Positions 16,540 to 24,886 of a stretch of 64,000 nucleotides of DNA are shown here, in pieces. The DNA lies in the NCBI GenBank assembly GCA_951813515.1, contig OX638346.1, positions 799,617-863,616 of the forward strand. The letters are read 5' to 3'. The notes under the pieces were generated by a model. That model saw only the letters and a list, made by a program, of their open reading frames with translations. It did not search any database and had not been told where the DNA came from. Position 1 is the stretch's first letter. Each line of letters opens with the position of its first letter. The position numbers were made by a program, and so were the translations under genes. The DNA is from an uncultured Pseudomonadales bacterium. Lineage in GTDB: Bacteria > Pseudomonadota > Gammaproteobacteria > Pseudomonadales > Azotimanducaceae.

Positions 16540-19500
16540 ATGGGGTTCCCGATGGTGTTCGAGGACGTGCCGAGCCGTTATGACGGCACGCAGCTTGAAG
16601 GGAAAGTACTCGAGCTGTGGCGCGAGCATGACGTATTCAACGCGGCCCAGGAACAGAGCGAAGGCCGCCCGCTGTATGTCTGGAACGAGGGGCCGCCGAC
16701 CGCCAACGGCAGGCCCGGCATCCACCATGTCCTTGCGCGCACGTTCAAGGACATCTTCCCCCGCTTCAAGCACATGCAGGGATATCACTGTCCCCGCAAG
16801 GCGGGTTGGGACACCCACGGGCTGCCTGTCGAACATGAAGTAGAGAAGGAACTCGACATATTCGACAAGGCCGAGATCGAACGCCAGGTCGGCGTGGCGG
16901 AGTTCACCCGCAGGTGCCGGGAGTCGGTACAGCTCTACATCGACGACTGGGAGCGGATGACCGAGCGCATGGGCTTCTGGGTGAACCTGTCCGACGCCTA
17001 CTCCACCTTCGACAACGCCTACATAGAGTCGGTCTGGTGGCTGCTCCGGCAAATATGGGACAAGGGGCTCCTCTACCGGGGCTACAAGGTCGTTCCCTAC
17101 GATCCGCGCATCGGCGCTACCCTCTCGTCGCAGGAAGTCGCGCTCGGCTACAGGGAAGTCGACGACCCATCCGTTTACGTGCGCTTTCCGGTGGAAGGCG
17201 CGCGGGACACATCGTTCCTCGTCTGGACGACCACGCCCTGGACACTGCCGTCGAACCTGGCGCTCGCCGCACATCCCCAAGTCGACTACATCTACGCGCG
17301 CACCGGCGGCGAAACGCTCATCCTTGCCGAGGCCCTCGCCGAGTCTGCGTTGCGCGATGCCGCGTACACCGTCGAGAAGCGAATCAAGGGCAGCGACCTC
17401 GCAGGAATGGGCTACGTGCGCCCGTTCGACTATCTTCCCGCCGAAGGTCCGATCTGTCGCGTGTGGACGGCGGACTTCGTGACCATCGACGAAGGGACCG
17501 GCCTCGTTCATTGCGCGCCGGCGTACGGTGAAGACGACCTCCAACTGTGCCGGCGAAACGGCGTACCCGTTGTTCACGGGGTCGGCCTCGATGGCTGTTT
17601 CGTGCCAGCGGTGGAACCCGTGGCCGGGCAGTTCTTCAAGGATGCCGATCCGACCCTCATCGCTTTGCTCGAAGACTGCGGGCTCATGTATCGCTCCGAG
17701 CGGGTCCTGCACAACTACCCGCACGGGTGGCGCACCGGCGATCCGCTAATCTACTACGCGAAGGATGCGTGGTTCATCGAGACCAGCCGTTTCCGGGACC
17801 GCATGGCGGAGTTGAATCGGTCCATCAACTGGGTCCCGCAGACGATCCGCGATGGACGCTTCGGCAACTGGCTCGAGAACAATGTCGATTGGGCGCTCTC
17901 TCGCGAGCGATTCTGGGGCACGCCCCTGCCCGTCTGGACCGACGGCGACGGCGACTACATGTGCATAGGCTCGTTGGCGGAACTTGAGTCGCTCTGCGGC
18001 CGGAGCTTGGCCGACGTCGATCTCCACCGTCCCGCCGTGGACGAGGTTGCCTTCACCCACCCGGACAACGGTCGCGAGTACCGGCGCGTCCCCGAGGTGA
18101 TCGACTGCTGGTTCGATTCGGGGGCGATGTCCTACGCGCAGTTCCACTATCCGTTCGAGAACGCCGAACTGCTTGAGAGCCGGTTCCCCGCCGACTACAT
18201 CTGCGAGGCGATCGACCAGACCCGCGGATGGTTCTACTCGCTGCACGCCATCGCCACCCTCGTGTCGGACAGCGTGGCGTACAGGAACTGTATCTGCCTC
18301 GCCCATGTCGTCGATCAGGACGGCAAGAAGATGTCGAAGTCGCTGGGCAATATCCTTGATCCATACGAGGTCTTCGACCAAGTCGGCGCCGATCCGCTGC
18401 GGTGGTACCTGGCGTGCCGGCAGGCGCCGGAGGCGCAAAAACGCGTCTCCGTCGACCTGGTCCGAGAGGTCGTGGCGGGATTCATCAACACGTACTGGAA
18501 CACTTACGCGTTCTTCGTCATGTACGCGAAGCTCGACGAAGTCGATGTCAACGACGACGTGCCTCCCGCCCAACGGCCCGAGATTGACCGCTGGGCGCTC
18601 GCGGCGTTGCACGAGGCTGTATCGCTCACGACGCGGGCGCTGGAGTCGTACGACGTGCTGGCCGCGGGCCGGGCGATAGAGTCGTTCGTCGACGCTCTGA
18701 GCAACTGGTACGTGCGGCGCAACCGGCGCCGGTTCTGGAAGGCCGCCGAGGGCCGGGACAAGCAGGCCGCATATCTCACGCTGTACGAATGCCTGCACAC
18801 GGTGAATCGGCTGATGGCGCCGTTCATGCCTTTCCTGAGCGAGGCGGTGCATCAGAACCTCGTGCGTGGAGTCGACCAGACGGCACCGGTCAGCGTGCAC
18901 ATGAGCGAGTGGCCCGTGCCTGACCCCGCGGCCCGCGACGATGCCCTCATCGACGAGATCGAAGTCGTGCAGCGTGTGGTCGGACTCGGGCGGGCGGCGC
19001 GCAATGCCAGCGGCCTGCGCGTCCGACAGCCGCTCTCACGACTGCTGGTTCGCACGCCCGACCCCGCGCACGCCAGCATTCTTGCGCGGCACGAGGATCA
19101 GATCGGCGAGGAACTCAATGTAAAATCCGTGGAGGTCCTTGCCTCGGATGCCGATCTCCTGAGCTACCGCGTCCGGCCAAACCTGCCGCGCATCGGCAAA
19201 CGCTACGGTCGACGCGTGCCCGCGATCCGCAATGCACTGGCTGAAGCGGACGGGCGTGCCGTCGCTGCGGCAGTGGCCGATGGCAGGTCGTTCGAAATGA
19301 GGATAGACGACGAGACCCTGACCTTCGAACCGGAGGACCTGCTGGTCGAATCGACGTCCGCGGATGGCTATGCCTGCGCGGAAGAAAGCGGTTTTCTCGT
19401 GGGCCTCGACACGACATTGACCGAGGACCTGGTGCGAGAGGGCCTTGCGCGGGAACTGGTGCGCACCGCGCAGGATGCAAGAAAACAGGCGGGGCTCGAT

Positions 19501-19698
19501 GTCTCCGATCGCATCGTGCTCAGGATCGACGGATCACCCAACATCGATGCGTCACTCGATCAGCACCGGGCCTACGTGATGGACGAGACCCTAGCGACCC
19601 GATGGGGCGAGCCGGACTGGTCGCCCGGGTTCTCCGCCGAGCACTCGCTCGGCGAAGAGCGATGGACCATCGGACTCGCCCGTATCGACCCGCAGTAG
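16540..19698 (+). CDS. ileS: Isoleucyl-tRNA synthetase, long eukaryote-like (IleS2) type
   Basis: A 1052-residue class I synthetase that charges tRNA-Ile in the cytoplasm. The HIGH motif is GIHH (60-63) in GPPTANGRPGIHH and the KMSKS motif is at 597-601. WTTTPWTLPSNLALA marks the start of the CP1 editing domain. Length and the C-terminal anticodon-binding extension fit the IleS2 class, which is typical of eukaryotes, Actinobacteria, Chloroflexi and some other bacteria and is known for low mupirocin sensitivity; most gammaproteobacteria have the shorter IleS1. The start at ATG 16540 has GGAG 11 bases upstream; ATG 16552 is an alternative. A T-box leader precedes it, so transcript and gene were probably acquired together (inference). 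It converges with the acyl-CoA ligase gene. Confidence 0.95.
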   Translation: MGFPMVFEDVPSRYDGTQLEGKVLELWREHDVFNAAQEQSEGRPLYVWNEGPPTANGRPGIHHVLARTFKDIFPRFKHMQGYHCPRKAGWDTHGLPVEHEVEKELDIFDKAEIERQVGVAEFTRRCRESVQLYIDDWERMTERMGFWVNLSDAYSTFDNAYIESVWWLLRQIWDKGLLYRGYKVVPYDPRIGATLSSQEVALGYREVDDPSVYVRFPVEGARDTSFLVWTTTPWTLPSNLALAAHPQVDYIYARTGGETLILAEALAESALRDAAYTVEKRIKGSDLAGMGYVRPFDYLPAEGPICRVWTADFVTIDEGTGLVHCAPAYGEDDLQLCRRNGVPVVHGVGLDGCFVPAVEPVAGQFFKDADPTLIALLEDCGLMYRSERVLHNYPHGWRTGDPLIYYAKDAWFIETSRFRDRMAELNRSINWVPQTIRDGRFGNWLENNVDWALSRERFWGTPLPVWTDGDGDYMCIGSLAELESLCGRSLADVDLHRPAVDEVAFTHPDNGREYRRVPEVIDCWFDSGAMSYAQFHYPFENAELLESRFPADYICEAIDQTRGWFYSLHAIATLVSDSVAYRNCICLAHVVDQDGKKMSKSLGNILDPYEVFDQVGADPLRWYLACRQAPEAQKRVSVDLVREVVAGFINTYWNTYAFFVMYAKLDEVDVNDDVPPAQRPEIDRWALAALHEAVSLTTRALESYDVLAAGRAIESFVDALSNWYVRRNRRRFWKAAEGRDKQAAYLTLYECLHTVNRLMAPFMPFLSEAVHQNLVRGVDQTAPVSVHMSEWPVPDPAARDDALIDEIEVVQRVVGLGRAARNASGLRVRQPLSRLLVRTPDPAHASILARHEDQIGEELNVKSVEVLASDADLLSYRVRPNLPRIGKRYGRRVPAIRNALAEADGRAVAAAVADGRSFEMRIDDETLTFEPEDLLVESTSADGYACAEESGFLVGLDTTLTEDLVREGLARELVRTAQDARKQAGLDVSDRIVLRIDGSPNIDASLDQHRAYVMDETLATRWGEPDWSPGFSAEHSLGEERWTIGLARIDPQ

Positions 19699-19719
19699 CG
19701 TGTCTTCAAGCCGCCGTGC

Positions 19720-21309
19720 TCAGCCTACCCGACGTTCTCCTTCCCAATAGGGTTCGCGCAGTCTGAATTTCTGCAGTTTGCCCGTGGCGGTGCGCGGCAG
19801 CTCGTCGCGGAACTCGACCGAGGTGGGACACTTGAAGTGGGCCAGGCGCTCGCGGCAGAACTCGATGATCTCCGCTTCGGTCGCCTCCTCGCCTTCGCGC
19901 AGAACGACCAGTGCCTTCGGTGTTTCTCCCCATTTCTGGTGGGGGACGCCGATAACCGCGCACTCCATCACGGCCGGGTGACGGTAAAGCGCATCCTCGA
20001 TGTCGGGCGAACTGATGTTCTCGCCCCCCGAGATGATCACGTCTTTCTTGCGGTCGACGATGTGAATGTTGCTACCCCCATCCCAGACGGCCAGGTCTCC
20101 CGTGCGGAAGTACCCGTTCTGGATCGCCTTCTCGGTCTCCTCCGGCTGCTCCCAGTAACCCTTGAAGACGACGTTCGTTCGGGCGCAGACCTCGCCGACG
20201 CTAACGCCGTCCTTGTCCACGGGCCGGCCGTGTTCGTCCTGTAACAGGATATCGACGCCCACCGCCGGCACACCCGCCCGTGCCCGGCGCGCATAGTCGG
20301 TTCGCTCCGTTTCATGGTCCGGACGGGATACCGTCAGGATCGGGGCCGTCTCGGTCAGACCGTAGATCTGGATAAACTCCCAACCGAGTTCTTCTTCGAG
20401 TCTCTCGATGAACGCTGCGGGTGGCGGCGCTCCCGCAACCACGAAGCGCGGCCTCGTCGTGATGTCGTACCGATCCTTGTCCGGGTAGTCAAGAATGGTC
20501 CGCAGCACGGCCGGCGCCATGCAGGCGAACGTTACTTTCTCTCCCTCGATGAGACGATAGATTTCGGCCGCGTCGACGGCCCGCAGGACCACGTGTGTGC
20601 CGCCCACCCCGGTGAGCGCGTAGACGCCTCCCCAACCGTTGCAGTGAAACATCGGCAGCGTCCACAGTTCGACGTCGTCATGGCGGACATCCAGGTGCGT
20701 CGTAAGGTTGTAGGCGTTCACGTAGACATTCCGGTGCGTCATCATCACGCCCTTGGGTCGCGCCGTCGTGCCCGACGTGTAGTTAATCGAAACGAGGTCG
20801 TTTTCGCTGCGTTCGACTGGTGTGGGGGCGGTGTCGGGCTGTTCCGCAATCAGGGATTCCCAGTCGAGCCAACCCTGGGGCACTGCGGCTGCGGATGTTT
20901 CCTCGCGATCCTCGGCAACCACGAAGTGGCGCACCGTAGAGAGGGTGCCGCGAATGTCATCGACGACGCGCGTGTACTCGTAGTCCACCAGCACGACCGT
21001 CACGCCGGCGTGATTCAGGATGTACTCGTGGTCCGCCGCCACCAGTCGGTAGTTGAGCGGTACCAGAACAGCGCCGATCTGGCTCGTGGCGTAGAAGCTC
21101 TCGAGGAAAAAGTGGGAGTTCGGACTCAGGATGCAGACGCGGTCGTCCGGTTGTACGCCAAGACCCAGGAGCGCATGAGACAGCCGGTTTACCCGCGCCT
21201 GCAGGTCCGCATACGTGTAGCGCCGCGCACCGTCCACCACCGCAATCTTGTTTGGATAGAGCTGTACGGGACGGCGCAGAAAATCATCGGCGAGGAGCGG
21301 AACCTCCAT
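19720..21309 (-). CDS. Acyl-CoA synthetase (AMP-forming, fatty-acid CoA ligase family)
   Basis: A 529-residue member of the ANL superfamily. The ATP-binding P-loop is SINYTSGTTARPKGV, the A5 motif is IYGLTETAP, the A7/A8 region is YFRTGDLAVWD and DRKKDVIISGGENI, and the catalytic lysine is in PRTATGKLQKF near the C terminus. The fold activates a carboxylic acid to the acyl-adenylate and then the CoA thioester. The LPMFHCNGWG motif is typical of the medium/long-chain ligase branch. The frame reaches back to 21411, but ATG 21309 follows a GGGGG ribosome-binding site and starts the conserved region. No partner genes are adjacent. Confidence 0.88.
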   Translation of the reverse strand: MEVPLLADDFLRRPVQLYPNKIAVVDGARRYTYADLQARVNRLSHALLGLGVQPDDRVCILSPNSHFFLESFYATSQIGAVLVPLNYRLVAADHEYILNHAGVTVVLVDYEYTRVVDDIRGTLSTVRHFVVAEDREETSAAAVPQGWLDWESLIAEQPDTAPTPVERSENDLVSINYTSGTTARPKGVMMTHRNVYVNAYNLTTHLDVRHDDVELWTLPMFHCNGWGGVYALTGVGGTHVVLRAVDAAEIYRLIEGEKVTFACMAPAVLRTILDYPDKDRYDITTRPRFVVAGAPPPAAFIERLEEELGWEFIQIYGLTETAPILTVSRPDHETERTDYARRARAGVPAVGVDILLQDEHGRPVDKDGVSVGEVCARTNVVFKGYWEQPEETEKAIQNGYFRTGDLAVWDGGSNIHIVDRKKDVIISGGENISSPDIEDALYRHPAVMECAVIGVPHQKWGETPKALVVLREGEEATEAEIIEFCRERLAHFKCPTSVEFRDELPRTATGKLQKFRLREPYWEGERRVG

Positions 21310-21428
21310 GAGTACCCCCGGTTGTCGTGTCCAGATTCGTCGCCGGCTGATGCTACCGTTATCGGGCGGGACTTTCCGGGAAAGCCGCTCCGTTGTTTTG
21401 GAGGGATGCAATCCGTCGACGAAAGCGG

Positions 21429-22619
21429 TTAACTGATCAGATCCTTCTTCCGGACGACGTAACGCACGGGCCTTGTAGTTTTCTTTAAAACCCCATCGTC
21501 AACCAGCAGCCTAATCCAAGTATCCGCTTGGCGTTTGGTCACGCGAAGCGCATTTGCCATTTCGGCTGCCTGTTTCGGTTCCGCGCAGAGGTCGGTTACC
21601 AGGGACCGGACCTTTTTGTAGAGTTCGTCTGCGGGATCGACACCCCTTTCCGTGTGCAACGGTTGGATGTCGTCACCTTGCGAATTTGAGTGCTGCCCGT
21701 CTGCGGTTCCGGTCTGAATCAGGTCGTCGAGGTGCTCCAGCCATCGACCGCCGAGTTCGACAAGTTGAGGATTGCCGGATTCTGGAGAGTCTGTCCGCTT
21801 GATCCGAAGAGGGGTCCATTCATTCTTCAGGTTCTCGACGGCACCATTCCATGTTCCACCGTTGTCGCGCGTACTGCTGACAACGACCGACTCTTCCGCC
21901 AGACAATAGACGTACTTGTTGCGTGCCATGGCATTACCGACGAAGAAACGCACTTCGGGGTTGAATGGCGAGACTAGCGTCAGATCTTGAGACATGAGAT
22001 GCCTGCGGTACTTCGCCGAAGTCGCAGACCGAAACAGATTGTCCGCCAGGATGCCAATAGCAGTTCCCTCGGCGTTAAGCGCACCAAACATCGCGGCCTG
22101 ATCGACACCCGCGGCACCGCCGGACACCACGGACCTTCCACACTCAGCAGCTCGGCGACCAATGTTCTCAGCGAAGCTGACGTCAGCACTGTCAGCATGC
22201 CTAGATCCAACTACCGCTATGCTCTTTGCATTGAGCAAGCTCTTGTTGCCGCACCCGAACAGGATCGCCGGCGCCGTCTGCCGAAGATGATTCTTCAGCC
22301 GCGTTGGATACTCGGGGTCCGACCTCGTCAACACCCAAAGTCCCACTCGCTGCCACCTCTCCAGCGCGAACCCGAGCGCTGCTCCCCGGTTAAGCAGGGC
22401 CTGGAGTCGCTCGACCGTCACTTTGGGGTGTTTCCAGCCTTGATCAAGATCTGACACGCCATCGGTCAGCAGGTCGCTTGGGACACGCCCTCTCTGCTTC
22501 AGCCAATCAGCGAACACACCCCACTCCGTCGGGGTTAATGGATTCGCCGTCCCGGCATCGGACTTGCCAAACGAGACAGTAAGCAGCATCACGGCTTCAG
22601 CCTGTGGGGTCACATTCAC
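21429..22619 (-). CDS. DprA-like protein (DNA-processing Rossmann fold plus C-terminal winged helix)
   Basis: A 396-residue protein from GTG 22619. The Rossmann-like core is visible as SIAVVGSRHADSADVSFAE, SVVSGGAAGVDQAAMFGAL and GTAIGILADN, the ssDNA-binding fold of DprA. It differs from housekeeping DprA by a long insert and by a C-terminal part (AEMANALRVTKRQADTWIRLL) that looks like a winged helix. DprA loads RecA on ssDNA during transformation; relatives also appear in anti-phage modules such as ShosTA. Here it directly follows a RecQ-phosphoribosyltransferase gene with only one base between stop and start, so the two are made together. Confidence 0.82.
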   Translation of the reverse strand: MNVTPQAEAVMLLTVSFGKSDAGTANPLTPTEWGVFADWLKQRGRVPSDLLTDGVSDLDQGWKHPKVTVERLQALLNRGAALGFALERWQRVGLWVLTRSDPEYPTRLKNHLRQTAPAILFGCGNKSLLNAKSIAVVGSRHADSADVSFAENIGRRAAECGRSVVSGGAAGVDQAAMFGALNAEGTAIGILADNLFRSATSAKYRRHLMSQDLTLVSPFNPEVRFFVGNAMARNKYVYCLAEESVVVSSTRDNGGTWNGAVENLKNEWTPLRIKRTDSPESGNPQLVELGGRWLEHLDDLIQTGTADGQHSNSQGDDIQPLHTERGVDPADELYKKVRSLVTDLCAEPKQAAEMANALRVTKRQADTWIRLLVDDGVLKKTTRPVRYVVRKKDLIS

Positions 22620-22620
22620 G

Positions 22621-24720
22621 TCAACCTCCCGCACTCGCCGCGGCCAACGCGGACGGCCACACCGCCACACACCCGGCCTCCCGAAGTAAGGCGGCGATGA
22701 CAGTAAGCGTCCACTTCGAGTCCACTACATCGTCCACCAATAGGACACCGCCCTCTGAGACTTGACCCTCAATGGCAAACACTCCATCGAGATTATGGCA
22801 CTGATGGAATCTGTTCTGCTGCTCCTTCTGGGGATCGTTGTGCCTCACCTTGGCAACGACCGACACAAAGGGTAGAGACAACGCTTCGGCGAGTCGGCTT
22901 GCGAAGTCGGGAACGAGTGTGGGATGACGATTCGAAGGGACGCAAGTAACCCATCGCGGCCATGGTTCCGGTTGCCATCGTTCCCTGATCATCTCCACCG
23001 CCGCGAGGACGAGGTCGTCTCGAAAATGACCGCGATTCTTGTCGCGTGCCACAACCTCCCCCCACCCGGCATCGCCCCATCTCGACATTATCCGGCCCGA
23101 TTCTGCGCGGAGTTCGGAAGGGAGATTTCCCGACCAGCCATATTCCCGAAAGGACCCCGTCGAGACCTGTCGATTGCATTCGAGCGGGACCTCTGCCTGG
23201 CGGAGAAAACGGGCGGCAGCGGCCACCGTTTCGCGGGCGACTGACGTACCAACGATGGGACCGTCCAAACAGCGCGCGCATCTGCCGCAGGGTATGGGAT
23301 CAGGATCATCGAGCGCTCCAGCCAGAAACTGCATCAGGCATCCCGGCTCTTCGACGTAGGACTGCAGTTCCCGCCACTCCGTTTCCCTTTGTTTGGTCAG
23401 CCTGGCAATGCGATCGGAATCGACCCGATAGGGAACGGCAGTTCTCAGCCATTTGGAACCTTGCCTGATGATCGGCGCAGGATTGTCGACGGACAACACC
23501 TTGAGGACCTTTTCGATCTGCCCGAAGCGAAGATTCAACCCTTGTTCCAGTTCCCGAATGCTCATTCCCTCTTCATCTTCGAGCACCTGGAGCACCTCCC
23601 TTACCCACTGCTCTTCAGGAAACGCGGTGCGTCGGAAGTAGTCGTGGATTTCACCATCTTCCACACCCGACAAGAGCACACCAATTGCCCGCACGATGCC
23701 GCGACCCGCTCGCCCGACCTGCTGGTAATAGGAGATGATCGAGCCCGGCGCCTGGTAGTGCACGACAAAACCAAGATCCGGCTTGTCATAACCCATACCG
23801 AGTGCTGTTGTTGCGACCAACGCCTTCACTTCGTTTCGGTCGAGAGCCTGTTCCAGGCGTCGACGATACGCGTCCGAACTGGCGAATCGCTCATCAGAAA
23901 TGTTCGCGTGGTAGGGACGAACAAGAATGCCGCGCTGATTCAGCCAAGCGGAAACCTGCTCGGCGTCGCGCGTTGTAAGCGTGTAGATGATGCCGGTGCC
24001 TGGTAGTTCCTCGATGTGTTCTGCGAGCCACGCGAGCCGCTCCGCCTGCGTCGACAGGCGAATTGTCTGCAGGTGCAGACTTTCGCGCATTAACGGTCCT
24101 CGCTGGACCTGTAGCCGGCCAAGCTGGCTCGTCACGTCTTCTATCACGCGATCATTGGCCGTTGCCGTGGTGCCTACTATCGGCAAGTTCGAAGGCATCC
24201 GCTGAAGCACGCTCACAAGCCGTCGATAGTCGGGCCGGAAATCGTGGCCCCAGTCCGAAATGCAGTGGGCCTCGTCCACAACAAGCAACCCCACGCGCTC
24301 TAAGATCGGCAGCAGCAGTTCGTCCATGAAGGCCTCATTGGCCAAGCGTTCAGGCGAGATCAGCAGTGCGTCCGCCTCGTTAGACAGTACGGCGCGGCGT
24401 AGGTCCGGCCAATCCGAGCGATTGGTAGAGTTGATGGTCAACGCCTTGACTCCCATCCGTTCGGCTGCCGAGACCTGATTGCGCATCAAGGCCAGCAAGG
24501 GCGATACGATCAACGTCGCGCCGAAACCCCGGTCACGAAGCATCCGAGTCGCAACGAAGTAGACGGCGCTTTTCCCCCAGCCGGTTCGCTGCACCAATAG
24601 CAACTGCTCCCGGCGGTTGACCAAGGCGTCAATGGCCTCCCATTGTCCGTCCCGGAATTCGGCATCCTCGTTGGCAAGCAGGCTCCGATGGAGAGCGAGC
24701 GCTTCCGATCGATTGGTCAT
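22621..24720 (-). CDS. RecQ-family DNA helicase fused to a C-terminal phosphoribosyltransferase domain
   Basis: A 699-residue protein. The helicase part has Walker A RTGWGKS (K50), the DEAH box in VVDEAHCISDWGHDFRPDY and motif VI QQVGRAGRG, followed by a RecQ-type zinc site (C463-like residue in EEPGCLMQF, then CGRCARC). An HRDC domain is not evident. Instead residues about 545-699 resemble a ComF-type phosphoribosyltransferase. The PRPP loop is VLLVDDVVDSKWTLT (VDD 662-664), in which the usual T-G-x-T is replaced by D-S-K-W-T. The gene is coupled to a DprA-like gene. A helicase, a PRTase and DprA together recall both competence (ComF/DprA) and the ShosTA defence system, so a role against incoming DNA is plausible (inference). 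Confidence 0.88.
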   Translation of the reverse strand: MTNRSEALALHRSLLANEDAEFRDGQWEAIDALVNRREQLLLVQRTGWGKSAVYFVATRMLRDRGFGATLIVSPLLALMRNQVSAAERMGVKALTINSTNRSDWPDLRRAVLSNEADALLISPERLANEAFMDELLLPILERVGLLVVDEAHCISDWGHDFRPDYRRLVSVLQRMPSNLPIVGTTATANDRVIEDVTSQLGRLQVQRGPLMRESLHLQTIRLSTQAERLAWLAEHIEELPGTGIIYTLTTRDAEQVSAWLNQRGILVRPYHANISDERFASSDAYRRRLEQALDRNEVKALVATTALGMGYDKPDLGFVVHYQAPGSIISYYQQVGRAGRGIVRAIGVLLSGVEDGEIHDYFRRTAFPEEQWVREVLQVLEDEEGMSIRELEQGLNLRFGQIEKVLKVLSVDNPAPIIRQGSKWLRTAVPYRVDSDRIARLTKQRETEWRELQSYVEEPGCLMQFLAGALDDPDPIPCGRCARCLDGPIVGTSVARETVAAAARFLRQAEVPLECNRQVSTGSFREYGWSGNLPSELRAESGRIMSRWGDAGWGEVVARDKNRGHFRDDLVLAAVEMIRERWQPEPWPRWVTCVPSNRHPTLVPDFASRLAEALSLPFVSVVAKVRHNDPQKEQQNRFHQCHNLDGVFAIEGQVSEGGVLLVDDVVDSKWTLTVIAALLREAGCVAVWPSALAAASAGG
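22625..22630 (-). promoter_or_regulatory. Ribosome-binding site that fixes the DprA-like start
   Basis: The minus strand reads GGGAGG here, inside the last codons of the RecQ gene, five bases before GTG 22619. It supports this GTG over the upstream in-frame start at 22670, which would overlap the helicase gene. Confidence 0.7.
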
Positions 24721-24886
24721 TCACTTCCCGTGGCAGAAATACTCTCGACTTTTCTCGTGCCTTCACCGCGCTACAAAAGGTTCATCAGTCGAACGGCTCT
24801 CGCCCCGGAAGGGCACTGCTGATGGCTATAGGCTAGCGCGTTGTCTATTATCCAGAAATACCAAAAACGACTGAATCGGGGGAACC

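Noticed and set aside
16306..17724. Long minus-strand open frame across the ileS leader and ileS start
   Set aside because: It is the complement of the T-box and a clear ileS; the translation has no protein-like pattern and arises from high GC.
17746..18900. Long minus-strand frame inside ileS
   Set aside because: Opposite a fully supported synthetase gene; no recognisable motifs.
20314..21432. Long plus-strand frame opposite the acyl-CoA ligase
   Set aside because: The minus strand encodes a complete ligase with all motifs.
21429..22619. Calling the gene the housekeeping competence factor dprA
   Set aside because: Coupling to the RecQ-PRTase gene and the divergent insert do not fit the usual dprA context (smf-topA-tsaC), so no symbol is given.
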